Of a stretch of 64,000 nucleotides of DNA, positions 41,501 through 48,590 are shown piece by piece. The stretch spans positions 1,192,721 through 1,256,720 of the forward strand of contig VZRN01002231.1 in assembly GCA_013397935.1 (NCBI GenBank), read 5' to 3'. Within the stretch, counting starts at the first letter, position 1. Every line of letters starts with the position of its first letter. This stretch comes from Dasyornis broadbenti. Its lineage: Eukaryota > Chordata > Aves > Passeriformes > Dasyornithidae. The notes beneath the pieces are model-generated. The model searched no databases and had not been told where the DNA came from. It saw only the letters and a program-made list of their open reading frames with translations. The position numbers were made by a program, and so were the translations under genes.

Positions 41501-42298
41501 CCTTAACTTACAAAGGGAGAGAGAAAAAGAAAGTGCCTGATAAGTGGAATATTTTGTCACGCTGCTATTTAGTTAGGATTGTGTTGCTGTAGAGCTGGCA
41601 GTGTCAGGACTGCTGAGTGTATGTTTCCTCTCTTACAGTGGATCCAGAGGATCTATACATTGTGGAACCCCTGAAGTTTTCCCCAGAGAAGAAGGTACTG
41701 TGCAGTGGGGAGGGAGGGCTGGTGGTACTGAGGTGTTTCTGCTGGTAGGTGATGTGTGTCTCAGCTGCTCTCCCTGCTGGTTCCTAGGCTTGGCTTGGAT
41801 GCTGTGCTTGCCTTCCAGAACCTCACTGTTTTTTTTCACTTGTGGTTTCAGAAGAAGCGCTGCAAGTACAAAAGTGACAAACCAGAGACTATTAAGCCAA
41901 CAACAGAGCCTCTGCACCCTATAGCCAACGGGGAGATTAAAGGAAGGAAGCCCTTCACGAACCAGAGGGACTTCTCTAACATTGGGGAGGTTTATCACTC
42001 TTCCTATAAGGGCCCTCCATCTGAAGGAAGCTCCGAAACATCATCACAGTCTGAGGAGTCCTATTTTTGTGGCATTTCAGCGTGTACGAGTCTGTGCAAT
42101 GGGCAGACCCAAAAGACAAAAACTGAGAAGAGAGCTATAAAACGAAGGCGGTCAAAAGTTTCAGACCAAGGGAAGCTCATAAAAACTCTAATACAGACTA
42201 AGTCGGGGTCAATGCCAAGTCTGCATGACATAATCAAAGGAAACAAAGATATAACAGTGGGAACACTTGGTGTCACGACAGTTTCTGGACACATCTAA
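5351..42298 (+). CDS. SUCO: SUCO, SUN domain-containing ossification factor (24 coding exons)
   Basis: Joined coding exons: 5351-5415, 16658-16766, 18993-19094, 20376-20521, 23659-23799, 23966-24116, 25008-25128, 25347-25471, 25954-26021, 26660-26767, 27738-27843, 29777-29797, 30032-30087, 31045-31136, 31602-31667, 33945-34019, 34520-34613, 35552-36706, 37499-37586, 38861-38965, 39922-40076, 40416-40507, 41639-41694, 41852-42298. They sum to 3,744 nt, or 1,247 residues, close to the roughly 1,254 of the human protein. Visible parts are a signal sequence (about 1-27), an acidic disordered stretch, a SUN/Slp1-like domain (about 298-450, [13 protein letters not shown] to LSLIRVFG), a long acidic spacer, a coiled coil (about 900-998), a transmembrane helix (about 1005-1023) and a basic tail ending SGHI. 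An in-frame TAG at 5336-5338 supports the start. In mammals SUCO is an ER membrane glycoprotein needed for collagen output by osteoblasts; the yeast relative is Slp1, partner of Emp65. Identity is very secure; exon 3 is the least certain exon. Confidence 0.96.
5540..5710 (-). mobile_element. CR1 LINE 3'-end fragment, antisense to SUCO
   Basis: On the + strand the fragment opens with 'cacagaatcattggtattgg', followed by 'gggaggtgatccagtctagc', 'ccagacgggctttgaatgcc' and 'cttccctgggcagcccagg'. This is the reverse complement of the avian CR1 3' region. It lies about 125 bp after the exon 1 donor, at the edge of the CpG island. The right boundary is unclear. Confidence 0.75.
15412..15449. repeat. 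Perfect 38-bp palindrome with (AT)n centre
   Basis: Nineteen bases starting GACATTCTATGCATATATA are followed without a spacer by their exact reverse complement. The bases just outside (15411 and 15450) no longer pair. It lies deep in SUCO intron 1. It could be a footprint of a mobile element or an expanded AT dinucleotide core inside a short inverted repeat. No function is claimed. Confidence 0.95.
16658..16766 (+). CDS. SUCO: SUCO coding exon 2 (residues 22-58)
   Basis: Follows the acceptor 'tttataG' and completes Trp22, then encodes [11 protein letters not shown], a serine/alanine stretch and the acidic [10 protein letters not shown]. This matches the arrangement after the mammalian signal sequence. 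Donor AAG|gtatgc, phase 0. The signal-peptidase site should lie in or just before this exon. Confidence 0.92.
16767..18992 (+). other. SUCO: SUCO intron 2
   Basis: GT-AG intron of 2.2 kb, AT-rich. I recognise no repeat or gene in it. Confidence 0.85.
18993..19094 (+). CDS. SUCO: SUCO coding exon 3 (residues 59-92), GC donor
   Basis: Thirty-four codons, phase 0 at both ends, encoding an acidic segment ([15 protein letters not shown] to NDLTKSDQ). The acceptor is 'aatatcctag'. The donor is CAG|gcaagg, a GC instead of GT, with otherwise good consensus. This part of the family is poorly conserved, so the call rests on position, frame, and length close to the matching mammalian exon. Confidence 0.75.
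19095..20375 (+). other. SUCO: SUCO intron 3 (GC-AG)
   Basis: The intron begins gcaagg and ends 'ttttacag'. If exon 3 is right, this is a GC-AG intron, a minority but well known class spliced by the major spliceosome. No repeat or gene is recognised inside. Confidence 0.7.
20376..20521 (+). CDS. SUCO: SUCO coding exon 4 (residues 93-141)
   Basis: Encodes a Ser/Glu/Pro-rich acidic segment: [20 protein letters not shown], then SSS and [13 protein letters not shown]. It resembles the matching human segment in its repeated serine and TSEI motif. The donor is CAA|gtaagc, so codon 141 is split 2+1. Confidence 0.9.
20522..23658 (+). other. SUCO: SUCO intron 4
   Basis: GT-AG intron of 3.1 kb with no gene or repeat that I recognise. 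An open frame of 118 codons at 20817-21173 lacks any recognisable feature. Confidence 0.85.
23659..23799 (+). CDS. SUCO: SUCO coding exon 5 (residues 141-188)
   Basis: Encodes [20 protein letters not shown] and then PSSFVSPPE, closely parallel to the human SETEQSETDCDVGEALDA and PSFVSPPD. Acceptor 'cccttcag', donor GAG AG|gtgagt, codon 188 split 2+1. Confidence 0.94.
23966..24116 (+). CDS. SUCO: SUCO coding exon 6 (residues 188-238)
   Basis: Encodes [20 protein letters not shown] and then [11 protein letters not shown] and [12 protein letters not shown], nearly identical in order to the mammalian protein. It is separated from exon 5 by an intron of only 166 bp. Donor GAG|gtaagc, phase 0. Confidence 0.95.
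24117..25007 (+). other. SUCO: SUCO intron 6
   Basis: GT-AG intron of 0.9 kb. It contains a purine-rich stretch near 24716-24748. Nothing else is recognised. Confidence 0.85.
25008..25128 (+). CDS. SUCO: SUCO coding exon 7 (residues 239-279)
   Basis: Encodes the highly conserved [20 protein letters not shown] that leads into the SUN-like domain. Acceptor 'tttgcag'; donor AAG A|gtaagt, codon 279 split 1+2. Confidence 0.96.
25347..25471 (+). CDS. SUCO: SUCO coding exon 8 (residues 279-320)
   Basis: Encodes [20 protein letters not shown] and AANPEAK, the start of the SUN/Slp1-like domain. Acceptor 'tttcctag', donor AAG|gtaagc, phase 0. Confidence 0.97.
25472..25953 (+). other. SUCO: SUCO intron 8
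   Basis: GT-AG intron of 482 bp, AT-rich. Nothing is recognised in it. Confidence 0.85.
25954..26021 (+). CDS. SUCO: SUCO coding exon 9 (residues 321-343)
   Basis: Encodes [20 protein letters not shown] and KIW, part of the SUN-like beta-sandwich. The cysteine in NPCST is conserved with human. Donor TG|gtatgt splits Trp343. Confidence 0.97.
26022..26659 (+). other. SUCO: SUCO intron 9
   Basis: GT-AG intron of 638 bp. Nothing is recognised in it. Confidence 0.85.
26660..26767 (+). CDS. SUCO: SUCO coding exon 10 (residues 343-379)
   Basis: Encodes [20 protein letters not shown] and [16 protein letters not shown], the core of the SUN-like domain, with the conserved ELCEP cysteine. Acceptor 'ctttaag', donor AG|gtatgt. 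Confidence 0.97.
26768..27737 (+). other. SUCO: SUCO intron 10
   Basis: GT-AG intron of 970 bp with a short (GT)n-like run near 26900-26910. No gene or recognised repeat. Confidence 0.85.
27738..27843 (+). CDS. SUCO: SUCO coding exon 11 (residues 379-414)
   Basis: Encodes [20 protein letters not shown] and [15 protein letters not shown], highly conserved SUN-like domain sequence. Acceptor 'tttctag', donor AAG|gtaact, phase 0. Confidence 0.97.
27844..29776 (+). other. SUCO: SUCO intron 11
   Basis: GT-AG intron of 1.9 kb. It contains an AT/GT-rich simple stretch near 28215-28265 and no recognised mobile element or gene. Confidence 0.85.
29777..29797 (+). CDS. SUCO: SUCO coding exon 12, 21-nt microexon (residues 415-421)
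   Basis: Only seven codons, MFIKYIK, phase 0 at both ends, between acceptor 'cgcttcag' and a weak donor AAG|gttagc. The same seven residues sit at this position in the human protein. It is easily missed by gene finders; leaving it out keeps the frame but removes a beta-strand of the SUN-like domain. Confidence 0.93.
30032..30087 (+). CDS. SUCO: SUCO coding exon 13 (residues 422-440)
   Basis: Encodes [18 protein letters not shown], the HxCPxS-type signature near the end of the SUN-like domain. Donor AG|gtaata, codon 440 split 2+1. Confidence 0.96.
30088..31044 (+). other. SUCO: SUCO intron 13
   Basis: GT-AG intron of 957 bp, purine-rich in the middle. Nothing is recognised in it. Confidence 0.85.
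31045..31136 (+). CDS. SUCO: SUCO coding exon 14 (residues 440-471)
   Basis: Encodes [20 protein letters not shown] and [11 protein letters not shown], the end of the SUN-like domain and its acidic exit. Donor TATG|gtaagc, codon 471 split 1+2. Confidence 0.96.
31137..31601 (+). other. SUCO: SUCO intron 14
   Basis: GT-AG intron of 465 bp, AT-rich. Nothing is recognised in it. Confidence 0.85.
31602..31667 (+). CDS. SUCO: SUCO coding exon 15 (residues 471-493)
   Basis: Encodes [20 protein letters not shown] and AT, matching the human [20 protein letters not shown]. Donor ACA A|gtgagt. Confidence 0.95.
31668..33944 (+). other. SUCO: SUCO intron 15
   Basis: GT-AG intron of 2.3 kb. Two minus-strand open frames (33090-33371, 93 codons, then 32773-33087, 104 codons) follow each other in the same frame across one stop. 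I do not recognise either one. Nothing else is seen. Confidence 0.8.
33945..34019 (+). CDS. SUCO: SUCO coding exon 16 (residues 493-518)
   Basis: Encodes [20 protein letters not shown] then SSETEG, a short hydrophobic, probably amphipathic helix conserved with human. Acceptor 'tctttcag', donor GAAG|gtattg. Confidence 0.95.
34020..34519 (+). other. SUCO: SUCO intron 16
   Basis: GT-AG intron of 500 bp with a short C-run near 34434-34442. Nothing is recognised in it. Confidence 0.85.
34520..34613 (+). CDS. SUCO: SUCO coding exon 17 (residues 518-549)
   Basis: Encodes [20 protein letters not shown] and [12 protein letters not shown], a Thr/Ala/Pro-rich linker with an NVT sequon. Acceptor 'cccttag', donor CCAGA|gtaagt. 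Confidence 0.94.
34614..35551 (+). other. SUCO: SUCO intron 17
   Basis: GT-AG intron of 938 bp. Nothing is recognised in it. Confidence 0.85.
35552..36706 (+). CDS. SUCO: SUCO coding exon 18 (residues 549-934), large exon
   Basis: This 1,155-nt exon carries about a third of the protein. It opens with [20 protein letters not shown], then has a Cys/aromatic patch [20 protein letters not shown] at about 620-640 that is conserved with human. A long, poorly conserved acidic Glu/Ser/Val-rich stretch follows. It ends with the strongly conserved [20 protein letters not shown] and the first heptads of the coiled coil ([15 protein letters not shown]). Donor AG|gtgagt. Confidence 0.96.
36707..37498 (+). 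other. SUCO: SUCO intron 18
   Basis: GT-AG intron of 792 bp. Nothing is recognised in it. Confidence 0.85.
37499..37586 (+). CDS. SUCO: SUCO coding exon 19 (residues 934-963)
   Basis: Encodes [20 protein letters not shown] and [10 protein letters not shown], charged heptads of the coiled coil just before the membrane. Donor CAG|gtatgg, phase 0. Confidence 0.96.
37587..38860 (+). other. SUCO: SUCO intron 19
   Basis: GT-AG intron of 1.3 kb. No repeat or gene is recognised. Confidence 0.85.
38861..38965 (+). CDS. SUCO: SUCO coding exon 20 (residues 964-998)
   Basis: Encodes [20 protein letters not shown] and [15 protein letters not shown], the last part of the coiled coil, with NMT and NLS sequons as in human. 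Donor GAG|gtaatt, phase 0. Confidence 0.96.
38966..39921 (+). other. SUCO: SUCO intron 20
   Basis: GT-AG intron of 956 bp. Nothing is recognised in it. Confidence 0.85.
39922..40076 (+). CDS. SUCO: SUCO coding exon 21 (residues 999-1050, transmembrane helix)
   Basis: Encodes VSDRQT followed by the hydrophobic [18 protein letters not shown] (about 1005-1022), then the basic-cysteine QRCR stop-transfer. [14 protein letters not shown] follows on the far side. Donor AAAAG|gtaatg. Confidence 0.97.
40077..40415 (+). other. SUCO: SUCO intron 21
   Basis: GT-AG intron of 339 bp. Nothing is recognised in it. Confidence 0.85.
40416..40507 (+). CDS. SUCO: SUCO coding exon 22 (residues 1050-1081)
   Basis: Encodes [23 protein letters not shown] tail sequence (Leu before Val here) with a KRRTS basic/serine motif that would fit a basophilic kinase. 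Donor GAAG|gtatta. Confidence 0.95.
40508..41638 (+). other. SUCO: SUCO intron 22
   Basis: GT-AG intron of 1.1 kb. No repeat or gene is recognised. Confidence 0.85.
41639..41694 (+). CDS. SUCO: SUCO coding exon 23 (residues 1081-1099)
   Basis: Encodes [19 protein letters not shown], nearly identical to human. Acceptor 'tcttacag', donor AAG|gtactg, phase 0; the last intron is only 157 bp. Confidence 0.95.
41852..42298 (+). CDS. SUCO: SUCO coding exon 24, terminal (residues 1100-1247)
   Basis: Encodes the conserved tail: [20 protein letters not shown], then [20 protein letters not shown], then [18 protein letters not shown], a basic KRRRSK cluster, and [20 protein letters not shown], ending SGHI before TAA at 42296-42298. 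The degree of conservation suggests a bound partner on the tail side of the membrane. Confidence 0.97.
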   Translation, partial: KKRCKYKSDKPETIKPTTEPLHPIANGEIKGRKPFTNQRDFSNIGEVYHSSYKGPPSEGSSETSSQSEESYFCGISACTSLCNGQTQKTKTEKRAIKRRRSKVSDQGKLIKTLIQTKSGSMPSLHDIIKGNKDITVGTLGVTTVSGHI

Positions 42299-43775
42299 AC
42301 CTAGCTGAACTTCTCAAACAGGAGAGTGTTTGTTCGTTTGAGAACAGTCTGTGGTATTCTGTGGGAGGATAGTGGGAGATGACAAGCTCAAACTAATCGG
42401 AAAGTATTCAGAAATTTGGTTTCTGCCTTTTTAAATAGATGGGATTGTGTCAATCTTGGCTATAAGCTGCAGCTTTACAAGGCTGATAATTTCCTATGAG
42501 AACAGCTTGGGGGGAGGGAGGGCAGGGTTCATTTTATAAAGGTTTTTTTTCACAGTTCCTGGGGCAGATTTTTTGAAACCCAGTTTGTTGGGTGGAATAG
42601 GGATAAAAGCCTAATCCTCTTCCTTTAGCTTTGTTCCTATTTCTTGCACCTTCCCATATTTATGTGCCTTTTGTCTATTTATAATGCCACTGGAAGAGGG
42701 GAGATAAAATTGTTTGTCATTTGATTTATTTTGTAATTTCTCTAGCTTTTTTTGAAGATGCAACACTACAGTGCTGTAAAGGGACATGTGTTGGCCTTCA
42801 GCTGGACTCGGTAATGTGGACTGGATACTGTAAAAATACCAATAGGTGGACTTGCCTAACTAGATTCTTGTTTTGCAAACTGTTGAGGAAAATACCTCAC
42901 CAGGGATGGCAGTCATGTTTACTTGCACCTTCAGTCACAATCGGAGCTTAGTCTGATGTGCGAAATCAGTGATGGTGGCTCTTCAGGATTGCCTGTGCTC
43001 AGTGGAATCTGAGGCTGAGGAATGCATTTGTCACCTGAATGGCCTGCTGCAGTTCTCTGGAGGAAGTGGATGAGAAATGCTCACTGTTGTTGTGCTGAGC
43101 TCAGGCAAAGGTCAGCTGAAGAACGTGAAGATGCATTCTCTGAGCCAGCTCTGGGTGTGTTGGGTTTGCAAAGCCTGCAAGTTGCAGTAGTCGGGCTGGT
43201 TCACAGCAGGTGTTTCCATAACGTTTGCTTTTGTATTGGCTAACAAATGTGCAGTGTTGGTATGGTTGGTATTTCATACTCAAGTGTTTTTTATTTTGAC
43301 TGTGACTGTATATTTGGATACTATAGGATGTGTGGTTGCTAAACTGTTGTGTGGTTCTGAATGAGTGGAACAAAAGGTTTTTCCTTTTGACAGGTGTTAC
43401 AGGTTCACATTGTACAAAATAAGTTAACTTATTGAGCACTTTTAGTGGTACCCTTTTTAACAGATCTAATGCCTTTCCTGGGTGTTGTATGTAATGTGAC
43501 TTATTTAAAGCCTTTGTTTTTTTGCTGCTTTCTTGTTAGTTTATGAATACTTTAAAGTGATGTATTTTCAGAGTTGATCTGCACAATTAGCCAGTCAGAG
43601 CACATGAACCAGACATGTTGAACGTGAATTCAGAAGGGTGTCAAACCTGGATGAAGAAAATTCATACTACCAGAGTGCAGCATCCAATGTTGTGGAGCAA
43701 GAGTATGTAACTACAGACCTGTAGTGCCATTAGAAACTGTGAATTTCCAAATAAATCTGAACACTTTGTCTTTCA
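42299..43775 (+). other. SUCO: SUCO 3' UTR
   Basis: About 1.5 kb of AT-rich sequence from the stop codon to the first canonical poly(A) signal followed by a GT/T-rich stretch. The end is inferred. Longer forms could use later AATAAA-like motifs, such as the one near 44867. Confidence 0.7.
43750..43755 (+). terminator. SUCO: SUCO polyadenylation signal AATAAA
   Basis: A canonical AATAAA hexamer followed 15-40 bases later by 'tttgtctttcattt' and 'ggtattttttcc', a usual downstream element. Cleavage is inferred near 43770-43780. Confidence 0.7.
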
Positions 43776-46700
43776 TTTACTGGTATTTTTTCCTTTGAAA
43801 ATGAAACTTGTGGCATAAATTCTTTGAGAAGGACTACTCTTTAAATTTCGGTCTGGGACTAGGACTGTTGGGTCCTTTGGGCCGTAGTAACGAGTTCATA
43901 AACTTGTCAGCCTAGATGTGTTTTTCTATTAAAAAAAAACTGTGTGTGGGGGGGTGGATTCCAAAGGCTGAGTGGTGCTTTGTCGGAAAGTTCAGGAATT
44001 ATGGCCCTGTGAAACTGCTGGAGAAGTTTCCAACATGTCATTTCATACCTTGCCCTCGGGGATCCCTGCATGTGGTGGCTTTCTGTGGGAAGGACTGTGT
44101 GAAATGAACACTTGGTACTCAGAGCTAAGGCTCGTGAAGGATATAAAAGGCCATGAAAGAAAAGTTAAGAGAGTCATTACCTCAAACCAGAGTTTTCAGC
44201 TTGAAGTTTGCCCTTACTGGTCCCTCCCCCTCTAACTCATTTCTATCAAGCACAGCAGGACTGTGTGCAGCCAAATGCCAGTTCACAGGCTGGCCAGCAT
44301 CTGCTTGTCAGAGGAGACCTCCCCAGCACTGAGTTTTCACTTGAGTGTCTTAGGACTCTCGACTGCATCATAGCACTATGATTTAAAAAATAATTCAGTG
44401 TGGGGTTTGCTGAGGGAGGAGAATGTTGGGTGTTTCTTGGGGGCGGAATATGTGGGTTTCTTTTATTTACTCCTTCCTCTTGCTAGCACTTGTAAGAAGT
44501 GTGTGTACCTTTATTATCCAGGCAACCACTGGGCTTTTCAGTAAGAATCCCCTGAAGCTGGATGTGACTGAATTCTTAAAACAGTCCATCTTTACCCTCT
44601 GGCTGTGAACTAAAGATCTATACTATGCTGATAAATGTGGAATGAGGCTGCATGTTGAAATTCCAAGCACATGTTCAGATTTCCAAGTTAACGATTTCAG
44701 ATGTGAAACCAAATGCATTCTAAACCAGTCCCTTAATACCCTTGCTCTTTTTTATGCATTTTTAAAAACTGGGCATGACTTAAGTCTGAGGAGTTGCTGA
44801 ATTCTGTGGAAAAATACCAGTGATAAAGCTTGTCCTGTAACAAACATGTGGGACATGTGCCATGGGAATAAAGCACCTGAAGGAACCTACAGGGCCAATT
44901 ATTTTTTTGCAGACTTGAGAGTGTGCTCTGGCAAGGGACTGGAGACTGAGCCACAGCTTCTACCTGCTGCTACCTTCCTGCTTCTAATTATCTGTAATGG
45001 CTTTTTTTTAAAAAAAAAAGGTTCTCTTACTATCAGGGTATTGTTGCTCAATGTTTTCCTTTCATGTGGGCTCTTGAGTAATTTATTACTTTCAGTTTTA
45101 TTAATGTCACACAATCTAGCTTTCAAAATTTGTTTCTTTGGAATCAAGTCTTAAATTGGTTATAGTCTCTATGTAGGGGTAATAATTTCTAATGAAGGCA
45201 GTTTACACATTTCAGATTTCTGCAGTGGTGTGGATACTTAAATGGAGGGATCATCTTATGATATCGCATACTGAGGTTCAACAGGTCCTTCAGTCCTTGG
45301 GAAGGACCTGAGCTCAAGTCAAAAAATCTTTTAAATACTGCAGCAGTTTCCATGTGAGGATGGATAGGTGCAAACACACACCTTGTGTAAGTCATTTGCT
45401 GGCTGTGTTTGCCAAAATAAGGTATTTAGGTTATATACATTAAGCATCAGAGTGGAAATCCAGGCTTTTTTAAATATGCAAACTCTACCAGCTGTGTGGT
45501 GATGTAAGTAGAGAACTCAAGTCTAAGGTGTCTTTGTGTGGCTTCTGCTTTTGTCAAGTTGCAGCACAAGATGGAACAGCTTAGCACACTTGGCTTAATT
45601 AGGTACAAACATGTCATTTGGAACAAGTGTAGAGCCCTGACCACAAAGTCCTGTAGGCAGGCCCTGTATGGCTCATCTCCTGGAAACCCTGAGTGTCAAA
45701 CAGCAGTGGGTGCTGCTGGAGATGCTGCTGGGCTTTGTGACAGCTCAAAAAGAATCTGTGTTCCCAGAGCTTGTTCAGTTAAAATTTTGCTAAATTTTGT
45801 CCCTAAATCTTAGTTTAGGAAAGGGTACTGAAACTCACTAGTTTTTCTCACTTAACCCTTCTCTAATTTAAGCAGAGTAATTTTGAAAGAAGCTTCCAAG
45901 GAGCCTTCTGCTGCTTTCCTGCTCTCTCAAACTGGAAACGGGGCCTGGGAGCTGCAACTGGCCCTGACCATGCTGCTTTCATTTAGAGTCACCATTAACT
46001 CACACAGCAGCAGTGTGGGATAGAAAGAAATTAACTCTGCACCTTGTGGACCTAGGGATGGAAAAGAAACGTTTGCCACCTTGAGGCTTGTGTTTCCCTT
46101 GTTAGATGTGGTTGGAGCTGCCATCCAGCTGCAGGGTCCTCTATGAGCTCACAGCAAACAAGAATCCCAGTGTTTTTCTTTTCCCAGAGAACTAACTTGA
46201 AGCAGCCAATGAAGCTTCTATAATTTAACACAGTTACAGTTTGATTTTTTTTTTTTTTTTTGAATGGGATGAGAATGGCTGCTCCCAAGAAGAAATAAAA
46301 TTGTCAAGTACCGACTAGGCCCCCCTGGCCAGCAAAGCCAGCTGGTGTTTTCCAGGGCCAAGGCTGGTTTTGGGGCAGGGCACAGACCCTGTGGAAGGGC
46401 TTGTGAATGTTCTGTCCTTCCCTTAGCTGTCACTGGGGAGGACAGAAACGCAACATCTGCAGGTTTTCTTCGTCTTCCTCACAACTTGTGGATGGCCACA
46501 GCACCTTGTTCTGTTTTGTCCTGTGACTTAGCTGTTGTACAACATGAAATGACCTTCTCTATTTCTCAATAGATCCCATTACCTCATAACTACTCTACCT
46601 CATTTCTCTGTACTTACTACAGCCACAAAGGAAATGAAAGCAGCAGAGTAATATTTTAATGATTCCTCTTTTTCTCAGCTGCTTTGGCTCCTTGGATTCT

Positions 46701-48524
46701 CTCTCCCCTCAGGACCTTGTACCTCTTTTGGTGAATTCAGGGCTGCTGCCTGATTGTTAGGATCAGGGTGAAGAAGAGCACAGAGCACCTTCCTCACTGG
46801 ATGAGGGACATATTAAGAACTGTAATGCCAAGCCAGAGTGGTTAGCAATGGTCTTTGAAACCTGCTCTTGAGTATATCTGAATGTCCCCACCATGGCTTT
46901 ACATGTGCTGCAAGTGTAATTGTCTTAGCAATGAGAGCAGTTGTTGAGGAAACGAAAGGCATCGCCCTCATTTGAGAAACCAAACTGTTAAACGTGTAAT
47001 AAAGAAACAACGTGAAGATGTCAGTGTTAACTGCAAAAGCTGGGTGAGTTCTGGTGCCTTCCATGCCCCTCTGAGAGGCTTCAGCAGATGATGATCCTCT
47101 GATTTTGGAGGCAGCTGTCACAAGCATCCATAGCAATGTTCGGTCAAAAATCCATTACTTCTTTTTGTTCAAACTCCTTCAGCTTTGGCTCCTGATTAAT
47201 GGCTCCCTGGGCAGGTTTTTATTCTGTGACATTTAAGAGCTCTCTGCTGCTGGAAATTATCCCTCTGTTCTTACAGGTTTATCACACACTGTCCATCCCT
47301 CCCTGCCAATCTGCTCCTGATCAGACAGATTTGAGCCTCTCTTCTGTCCAACAGTTATTGCAACTTCTTCCAGAGCCTCTCTGAAGTTGAACAAAGACTT
47401 GTGATTTCCAGGAGCGTCTGTAGTTGTCTGGTGCTGTATGGGAGCTCTCATGGGAGCCCATGGCCTTTCCCTGCTGGAAGCTCATGTCCAGCTGAGGAGC
47501 CCCTCAGTTTCAGACTTGTTTTCTTTCTAGTACACGGTTTTCTACCTAAAGAGCTTGATCTTTGTTTCTTGACTTGTTTTCTTCTTATTCACTTGTTTTC
47601 TTCTTATTCAATTCTCTGTCCTCATGATTTTGAATCCTGGTTTTTCGAATGTGAATGATTCTCAACTTTCTCAGTTGCTCTTGGGTGTAATTCAGGCAGC
47701 CCTGTTGGCTCTTATGCTTTTTAGCATTTCCACTAGTCATTGGTGTAATAGGAAATATTTGTTAATTGCTTCCAGACAGACTCTGTCCAAAACATCACGA
47801 GAGCCTCTCCTACACAGAGGTTCACACTTCAGTTTTTGTTACAAGTTTCAGGTTTTATTTTCTGTCAAGTATTACATCTGGATCATTGTTCAAGTCCTGC
47901 TTTCTTTGGAGTGTTTCAAGCAGGTCATCCTTTTGTCCCTAAATCCGCTGATACAAACTTTTAGCTGCTGGCTGATTCTCTGCCATCAACTTTAATTTTT
48001 TTGCATAATTGTGTGTCTTGTAAATAGGAGTTCCCACCTCTCCTCTGGGGGTAAATTGGGGATAGAAAGTGTTCTTCTGAGCAAATCCTCTTTTTCAGTC
48101 TGTGTAATGCTTTTTGTTGATTTTGGCAAGAGGAACAATTCTCCGATAAGGGCTAGGGAAGGTGTTTCCATTGGAAAATATTCCTTCCTGTTCAAGTGAC
48201 ATAGTAGGTAGGGCTGCTGGAAACAGAGTGTACAGACTGGTTCAAGAGGGGTATTGGGTGGCAGAGGCAAATCTGACACCCCCTTTGTCCTTCTTATGCC
48301 CTCTTTTCCTGCCCAGCTGTCCTTGTCTCATATCTTAGGAGGGCTCAGCCATGTTTAAATTCTGGCTCTAGGCCTTCTAGCAAAATTCATGTGACTAAAG
48401 TGTCTACCTACAGCAAATTGTCCTGCTTTTATTTCAATAGCCCTGTTGCTATCCTGTGTCACTTGAGCAGCAGGAAACCAGCAGAACACAGAGCCTGCAG
48501 GCACCAGAACCTGCATTTTTATGA
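43776..48524. other. SUCO-FASLG intergenic region, left part
   Basis: No gene is supported; open frames are short and lack recognisable features. It holds a T-run near 46244-46261, a T8/A-run junction near 45002-45019, a short hairpin with 10-bp perfect arms at 45282-45291 and 45301-45310, and a 19-bp unit repeated twice in tandem at 47572-47609. Confidence 0.65.
47572..47609 (+). repeat. Two-copy 19-bp tandem duplication
   Basis: ACTTGTTTTCTTCTTATTC occurs twice head-to-tail without mismatch, probably from replication slippage. No function is suggested. Confidence 0.95.
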
Positions 48525-48590
48525 ACTAGAGGATCTCCAGAGGTCCCTTCCAACCCCAGCCATCCTGTGAGTATGTGATCCTGATGTTCT
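48525..48590 (+). mobile_element. CR1 LINE extreme 3'-end fragment
   Basis: The sequence 'gaggatctccagaggtccct' followed by 'tccaaccccagccatcctgt' is the hallmark last segment of avian CR1 in + orientation. Only about 65 bp remain. Confidence 0.75.
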
